Below, in pieces: positions 60,487 through 64,000 of a stretch of 64,000 bases of DNA. The translations under genes and the position numbers were made by a program. The number at the start of each line of letters is the position of its first letter. Within the stretch, counting starts at the first letter, position 1. This DNA comes from Geobacter sp. UBA6151. Its GTDB lineage: Bacteria > Desulfobacterota > Desulfuromonadia > Geobacterales > Pseudopelobacteraceae. Under the pieces are notes generated by a model. That model ran no database searches, was not told the DNA's origin, and worked only from the letters and a program-made list of their open reading frames with translations. The stretch lies in the NCBI GenBank assembly GCA_002423105.1, contig DIUT01000008.1:8294-72293 (forward strand), given 5' to 3'.

Positions 60487-62855
60487 AACGTCTGCCGCTG
60501 CCTGCGCCGCGGTACAAGCAGATAGAGCAGCGGGAAAACCAGCCCCAGTAGTAGCAGTAAATCGCGAGAGTCACCGCTGCCCACTGCGCAGCCGCCGCCA
60601 CCGCCGCCAGAGTCGGTATGGGCCGCCACTACGAATGTTCCTGCATCAGTCCGCTGGAACGGGCCGGTGGCTTCGTCGGGCATTGAGGATTTGCGGGCGC
60701 TGAAAAACGTGCCGCGGTCAGAAGCGATTGCTGCGCCGTTATTGTCGTCGGCATACACCTGGAAAGAGTATTCACCAGTTGCCAGGTCGTTCAGAGACAC
60801 AGTGTAAACCCCGTCATTCGGCAGCCGATCGCCGTTTTCTCCCTTGTCCGCCAGGGTCAGCCCGCTACGGACCTGTTTTCCATTCCCGTCATAGACATCA
60901 GCCCACACGTTTGCCTGCAACACCGGGCGATCCAGTTTCAGGGAGACTTCCAGCAGATTGCCCAGCACCGGGCGCTGAGTCACGTCCATCTGCATCTGGA
61001 GTGTCGAAGGAGTGACAACCAGTATGGCAGTATCCGATGCGACCGCTGCTATTGCGGTCATGGTGGCTGTCCAACTCCCTGATGCACCGCTGTAGACGCT
61101 CGGGTCAATCATGAAATCCCAGGAACTGTTTTCTTCATCCTTTTCCAGGGTAATGCCAGCCGGAAGGTTGCCTGCTGACATGACCGTTCCATCGGGCGCA
61201 GTGAGGGACGGGACAATCTTCGAGAAATCATTATCGTCAACAGCCATCATGATGACCGGCAGTTGGTCAAGCGGTCCGACCTTGAATCTGAGCGCAAGCT
61301 TTTCGCCTGGGTTCAGTGTTGAAGCCGATGAGGTCGCCAGTACGGAAAAATCTATACCGTCGCTTTCAGTCGCAGCCAATGAAGCCTCATTTTCAAGCTC
61401 GGCAGTCGAGCTTACCGTGACAAAACTTCCGCCCGTTACCTGGCTGATCTGGCTCAAGTAGATCATTTCGTCGTCCGGGATGGTGGTGTCAGATGCCTTG
61501 ACAACCCGGGGGGCAGGTCTGGGAACCGTGCTGGAGGACTTTGTGGCGCTTTTTTCTTCGGCGTAAAGGATGACCTTCAGCATCACGTTGTTCTGGCGCA
61601 TCTCCCTTGCCAGTGAAGCTGGTAACGCATCATTTGACGTGGTTATCAGGTGAATAATCGATGTTTGTGCATCTTTCAGGGTGGACTGGTATTTTTTTGC
61701 CTCTCCAATGGCTGTTGTCAGGGCAGTGGATAAACTGACCGGGTTACCCCGCAGTACCTTCTGCGCCTGACTGGCAACGGCGGTCCGGTTGCTGTCGTCA
61801 ATCAGGGTGCGCTGCATGCCAATGTTACTGCCGCTTAGTATCTGAAGCATGTTGCCGACAGGGATGTTCGCAGCTGCTTCACCGGCGCCTCCCTGTGCCG
61901 CACTCCAGCCATGGGCAGGAAAGTTGGAGTCCAGCAGCACCAGATTCAGCATAGGCGCATCAACCCAGATGATCTTGAGGGCGTCGTCAAAACCTTTCAA
62001 TTCACCGGTCTGGGCAGCTTTTAGGTCTTTATCTCCTTTTACCTGCTTTCCGGTAAAGGCTTCAAACCCTAGCCTGCCGAAAATTTTGCGGGCAAATTCC
62101 GGGTCGGTTTTCGGGTCTGAGGTCAGGGTATCCCAGATGGATTTTCCATAGTTGCGGTAGTGAGCAGTTTTCAGTTTCTTTGCTTCGCCTGCGTAACTCC
62201 CGGCCGTAGAGAACCAGTTTGGATAGGTGTAGTGCTGATTCATGATGGAGGGTTGCGTGCCGTCATCTTCTGAGGAAGGAAAATAACTGATATTCTCCTT
62301 GAACAACTGCTGAATGGTCTTGCCGCCGTATTCGGGCAGTTCGACATATTCGTCCAGCAGACCATAGATGTAATGGCCGCTCTCATGGGCCAGGACCGGT
62401 CCGGGGTACGAGTCAGGTTTGATGTTTGTCTCATAGACATACATGGTGATCGCGCCGTTCGAATCCTGCCAGCGAGCGACATTAGCATTTGACCGTCCGG
62501 CTGTGGTGCCGACATAGCGGATATCGGCATTGGCCCATGATTTACTGTTCTTGTGGATATACACATTACGCAACCGGTGCAGGCCGTTGGTCATGCCGTA
62601 CAGCGAGGCTGCGTAACTCCTGACAGTGGCCTCCGTTTCTGCAACGGTCATCCCACGGGGTGTAACAGTCTGGTTTACTTTGGCCGGATCCCAGTCCAGC
62701 GAAATGGTGATGTCAATGTCGCTGATCCCTGTCGTAGCGTTATGCGTCAGGATGCTCAGGGGATGCAGCGCAGCGACTGCCGGAAGAGCCGTATTGATCA
62801 GCAGCAGGAAGATGCTGAATAGTGCCAGGAAGCGGATACGGGAACGTCTTTGCAT
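60483..62855 (-). CDS. CLCA-like exported metalloprotease with C-terminal sorting tail
   Basis: A 790-residue secreted protein: signal peptide (about 1-29), a metalloprotease-like domain containing H-E-S-G-H-Y-I-Y-G-L-L-D-E-Y (about 160; HExxH plus downstream Glu, as in the N-terminal domain of CLCA proteins), a von Willebrand A-like domain (about 300-500), beta-rich domains (about 500-720) and a tail D-S-G-G-G-G-G-G-C-A-V-G-S-G, a hydrophobic helix and R-R-R-Q-R-Q. The tail with Gly-Cys, transmembrane stretch and basic end matches the JDVT/MYXO-CTERM kind of sorting signal. Start ATG 62855 with AAGGAG; the longer 62876 start has none. Confidence 0.82.
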   Translation of the reverse strand: MQRRSRIRFLALFSIFLLLINTALPAVAALHPLSILTHNATTGISDIDITISLDWDPAKVNQTVTPRGMTVAETEATVRSYAASLYGMTNGLHRLRNVYIHKNSKSWANADIRYVGTTAGRSNANVARWQDSNGAITMYVYETNIKPDSYPGPVLAHESGHYIYGLLDEYVELPEYGGKTIQQLFKENISYFPSSEDDGTQPSIMNQHYTYPNWFSTAGSYAGEAKKLKTAHYRNYGKSIWDTLTSDPKTDPEFARKIFGRLGFEAFTGKQVKGDKDLKAAQTGELKGFDDALKIIWVDAPMLNLVLLDSNFPAHGWSAAQGGAGEAAANIPVGNMLQILSGSNIGMQRTLIDDSNRTAVASQAQKVLRGNPVSLSTALTTAIGEAKKYQSTLKDAQTSIIHLITTSNDALPASLAREMRQNNVMLKVILYAEEKSATKSSSTVPRPAPRVVKASDTTIPDDEMIYLSQISQVTGGSFVTVSSTAELENEASLAATESDGIDFSVLATSSASTLNPGEKLALRFKVGPLDQLPVIMMAVDDNDFSKIVPSLTAPDGTVMSAGNLPAGITLEKDEENSSWDFMIDPSVYSGASGSWTATMTAIAAVASDTAILVVTPSTLQMQMDVTQRPVLGNLLEVSLKLDRPVLQANVWADVYDGNGKQVRSGLTLADKGENGDRLPNDGVYTVSLNDLATGEYSFQVYADDNNGAAIASDRGTFFSARKSSMPDEATGPFQRTDAGTFVVAAHTDSGGGGGGCAVGSGDSRDLLLLLGLVFPLLYLLVPRRRQRQTL

Positions 62856-62869
62856 GGTGATTACTCCTT

Positions 62870-62887
62870 GAAACAATTAATTGTTTC
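62870..62887. promoter_or_regulatory. Perfect 18-bp palindrome upstream of the CLCA-like operon
   Basis: GAAACAATT-AATTGTTTC is a perfect palindrome immediately upstream of the ribosome binding site of the CLCA-like gene, about 15 bases from its start. It could be an operator for the operon or form a small stem in the leader. Confidence 0.5.
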
Positions 62888-62946
62888 TCTGATGCGTAAG
62901 GCTGCCTTCTCAATCATACCAGCCAATCATCTGATCATCAGCAAGG

Positions 62947-64000
62947 CTACCTGGTTTGAACGACTTTGGTAGTTGTTGTACCTTTGCCATCAGCCGTTTT
63001 AAAGGTTATTACGGCCTCACGAGTTTTGCCGCTTTTATTCTCGTCGACCGAGATATTGATATGCGTGTTTGCGGCCGTGCCGGCGGACGGATAAACCTCG
63101 CACCAGTCCTGATTGCTGGAAGCCGTCCAGTCACGGGAAACAGTAATATCGAACGCTTTGGAACTTTTCGATGAAGTGAAGTCAAGATCGCGCGGGGCAA
63201 CAATCAGCGGGGGGAACGGTAGGTTTATTTTATTTAACCATTCATGCGGGAAACGGATGTGATCAGGCTTTCCCGGTATTATAGGGCCGCTCTCAGTACT
63301 AACCAGGTACGCGTGAAATTTTGAGTGAAACTGGGGAGAGATAGTATCGCGAAGACCTGACGATATCTTCCAGATCCATTGATTCACCGGTTGAAATAAT
63401 GCCCGAGACAACAGCGGTGGCTCAAGGAGCTGTGAGTAAAAACCAACAGTTTTTTGTTCAGCTTTCTTGAAATTGTAGCTCCATTTTGCGTTGTTGAATC
63501 GATCGCCGGAATTATTTACCAATTCGCAGTCTTTCACGCTGAAGGATTTTGAGTTGGTGATGGTAAGGCCAGCGCCAACTTCGCCGCTTGGCCCTGAGCC
63601 GGAAAAACCTACTTTGCCGCTGAGGTTAAAACTGATGCCACTGGTCACCTGTTCCGATTTATTTTCGTTCGCAGGGCTCGCCTGCGCCAGCGAGACGCCG
63701 CTCCCCGGTTGTGTCAGTCCCTCTATCCAGTTATCCATCATGTAACTATCGACGTAGTATTCTATATAGTCACCCCTACCACCTTTGTACCAATTTGTGA
63801 CCCCCTTATACCCGTTTTTAGCGTTAAGTAGCCCCTCCTGCTGCACGTAAAACCAGTCATACTCCTTTCCATCCGCCTCGTTGAAGGAGTGGAATGAATA
63901 AATGTAGTAGTTTAATGTGTAGAAATTATCGAATGCTGAATGGACAATTTCCTTTTGAAAGGGTTTCGCGACCGCCGTCAACTCTGCGCTTTGTCCTGCG
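62947..64000 (-). CDS. C-terminal part of an exported protein with leukocidin-like segment and BACON-type domain
   Basis: The reading frame is open past the right edge of the window, so this is a fragment of about 350 residues. The middle part (about 115-205) with I-S-F-N-L-S-G-K-V-G-F-S-G-S-G-P-S-G and W-S-Y-N-F-K-K-A-E resembles the stem and cap strands of leukocidin/haemolysin-like beta-barrel toxins; the C-terminal 90 residues (F-D-I-T-V-S-R-D-W-T-A-S-S-N-Q-D-W-C-E-V, I-N-I-S-V-D-E-N-K-S-G-K-T-R-E-A-V-I-T-F) are a BACON-type Ig-like domain that binds glycans or proteins. Stop at 62947-62949. It may lie in the same transcription unit as the CLCA-like gene (91 bases apart). Confidence 0.6.
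   Translation of the reverse strand, partial: AGQSAELTAVAKPFQKEIVHSAFDNFYTLNYYIYSFHSFNEADGKEYDWFYVQQEGLLNAKNGYKGVTNWYKGGRGDYIEYYVDSYMMDNWIEGLTQPGSGVSLAQASPANENKSEQVTSGISFNLSGKVGFSGSGPSGEVGAGLTITNSKSFSVKDCELVNNSGDRFNNAKWSYNFKKAEQKTVGFYSQLLEPPLLSRALFQPVNQWIWKISSGLRDTISPQFHSKFHAYLVSTESGPIIPGKPDHIRFPHEWLNKINLPFPPLIVAPRDLDFTSSKSSKAFDITVSRDWTASSNQDWCEVYPSAGTAANTHINISVDENKSGKTREAVITFKTADGKGTTTTKVVQTR

Overview
The window is a 64 kb chromosomal stretch from a Gram-negative, anaerobic deltaproteobacterium of the Geobacter / Trichlorobacter / Pelobacter type (Desulfuromonadales-Geobacterales). I place it there from the gene set: a complete Tol-Pal operon, GTP-dependent PEP carboxykinase, futalosine-pathway MqnD, a ThiE-ThiD fusion, a giant PilY1 with a full minor-pilin set, Hyp hydrogenase maturation genes, a membrane globin-coupled sensor like the one known from G. 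sulfurreducens, and an abundance of sigma-54 signals. I cannot name the species. No rRNA, tRNA, CRISPR array or insertion sequence was seen.

Layout. 1-5.4 kb: end of a nitrilase-family gene, then tolQ-tolR-tolA-tolB-pal, a small DUF2845 protein and a metallo-beta-lactamase-fold hydrolase. 5.5-12.2 kb: pckG, then nikR, then a thiamine operon (thiED-thiC) behind a TPP riboswitch with its terminator, and divergent alr. 12.4-21.8 kb: a type IV pilus tip/minor-pilin operon (small haem-motif/DsbC_N-like protein, small secreted protein, PilY1, FimU/FimT-, PilV-, PilW- and PilX-like pilins). 21.8-26.5 kb: hypF-hypC-hypD and a globin sensor fused to a PsiE-type membrane domain, read straight on from the pilin genes. 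26.5-39 kb: housekeeping and regulatory genes (HAD phosphatase, CheX, PPK2-type polyphosphate kinase, NrfJ-like lipoprotein, UspA/IclR divergent pair, MlaF-like ATPase, mqnD, queF, MaoC, ZIP transporter, aminotransferase, engB, folE2, YtxH and DUF948 proteins). 39.2-43.6 kb: uvrA and an NDH-2 type dehydrogenase with a tiny coupled gene. 43.6-48.7 kb: a leftward operon SpoIIE-phosphatase / periplasmic binding protein / two AEC permeases.

48.7-55.4 kb is the most unusual part: a leftward locus of small exported proteins (several related to each other, one truncated), an L,D-transpeptidase-like lipoprotein and an acetolactate decarboxylase. Three sigma-54 (-24/-12) promoters lie in it, each preceded at the same distance (40-41 bp) by the same 39-bp block, and a sigma-54 activator gene sits immediately upstream. 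I read this as one local regulon.

55.5-64 kb: a translationally coupled leftward operon encoding a CLCA-like secreted metalloprotease with a C-terminal sorting tail, a CPBP intramembrane protease that probably processes that tail, a binding-protein/permease fusion with a split-domain architecture, an ABC ATPase carrying an extra C-terminal domain, and a NagZ-like glycosidase; upstream is the end of a leukocidin-like/BACON protein cut by the window edge.

Mobile or repetitive DNA is represented by a palindromic dispersed repeat in two copies (38.1 and 51.0 kb), a REP-like palindrome inserted in frame in hypF and a 9-nt tandem repeat inserted in frame in uvrA.
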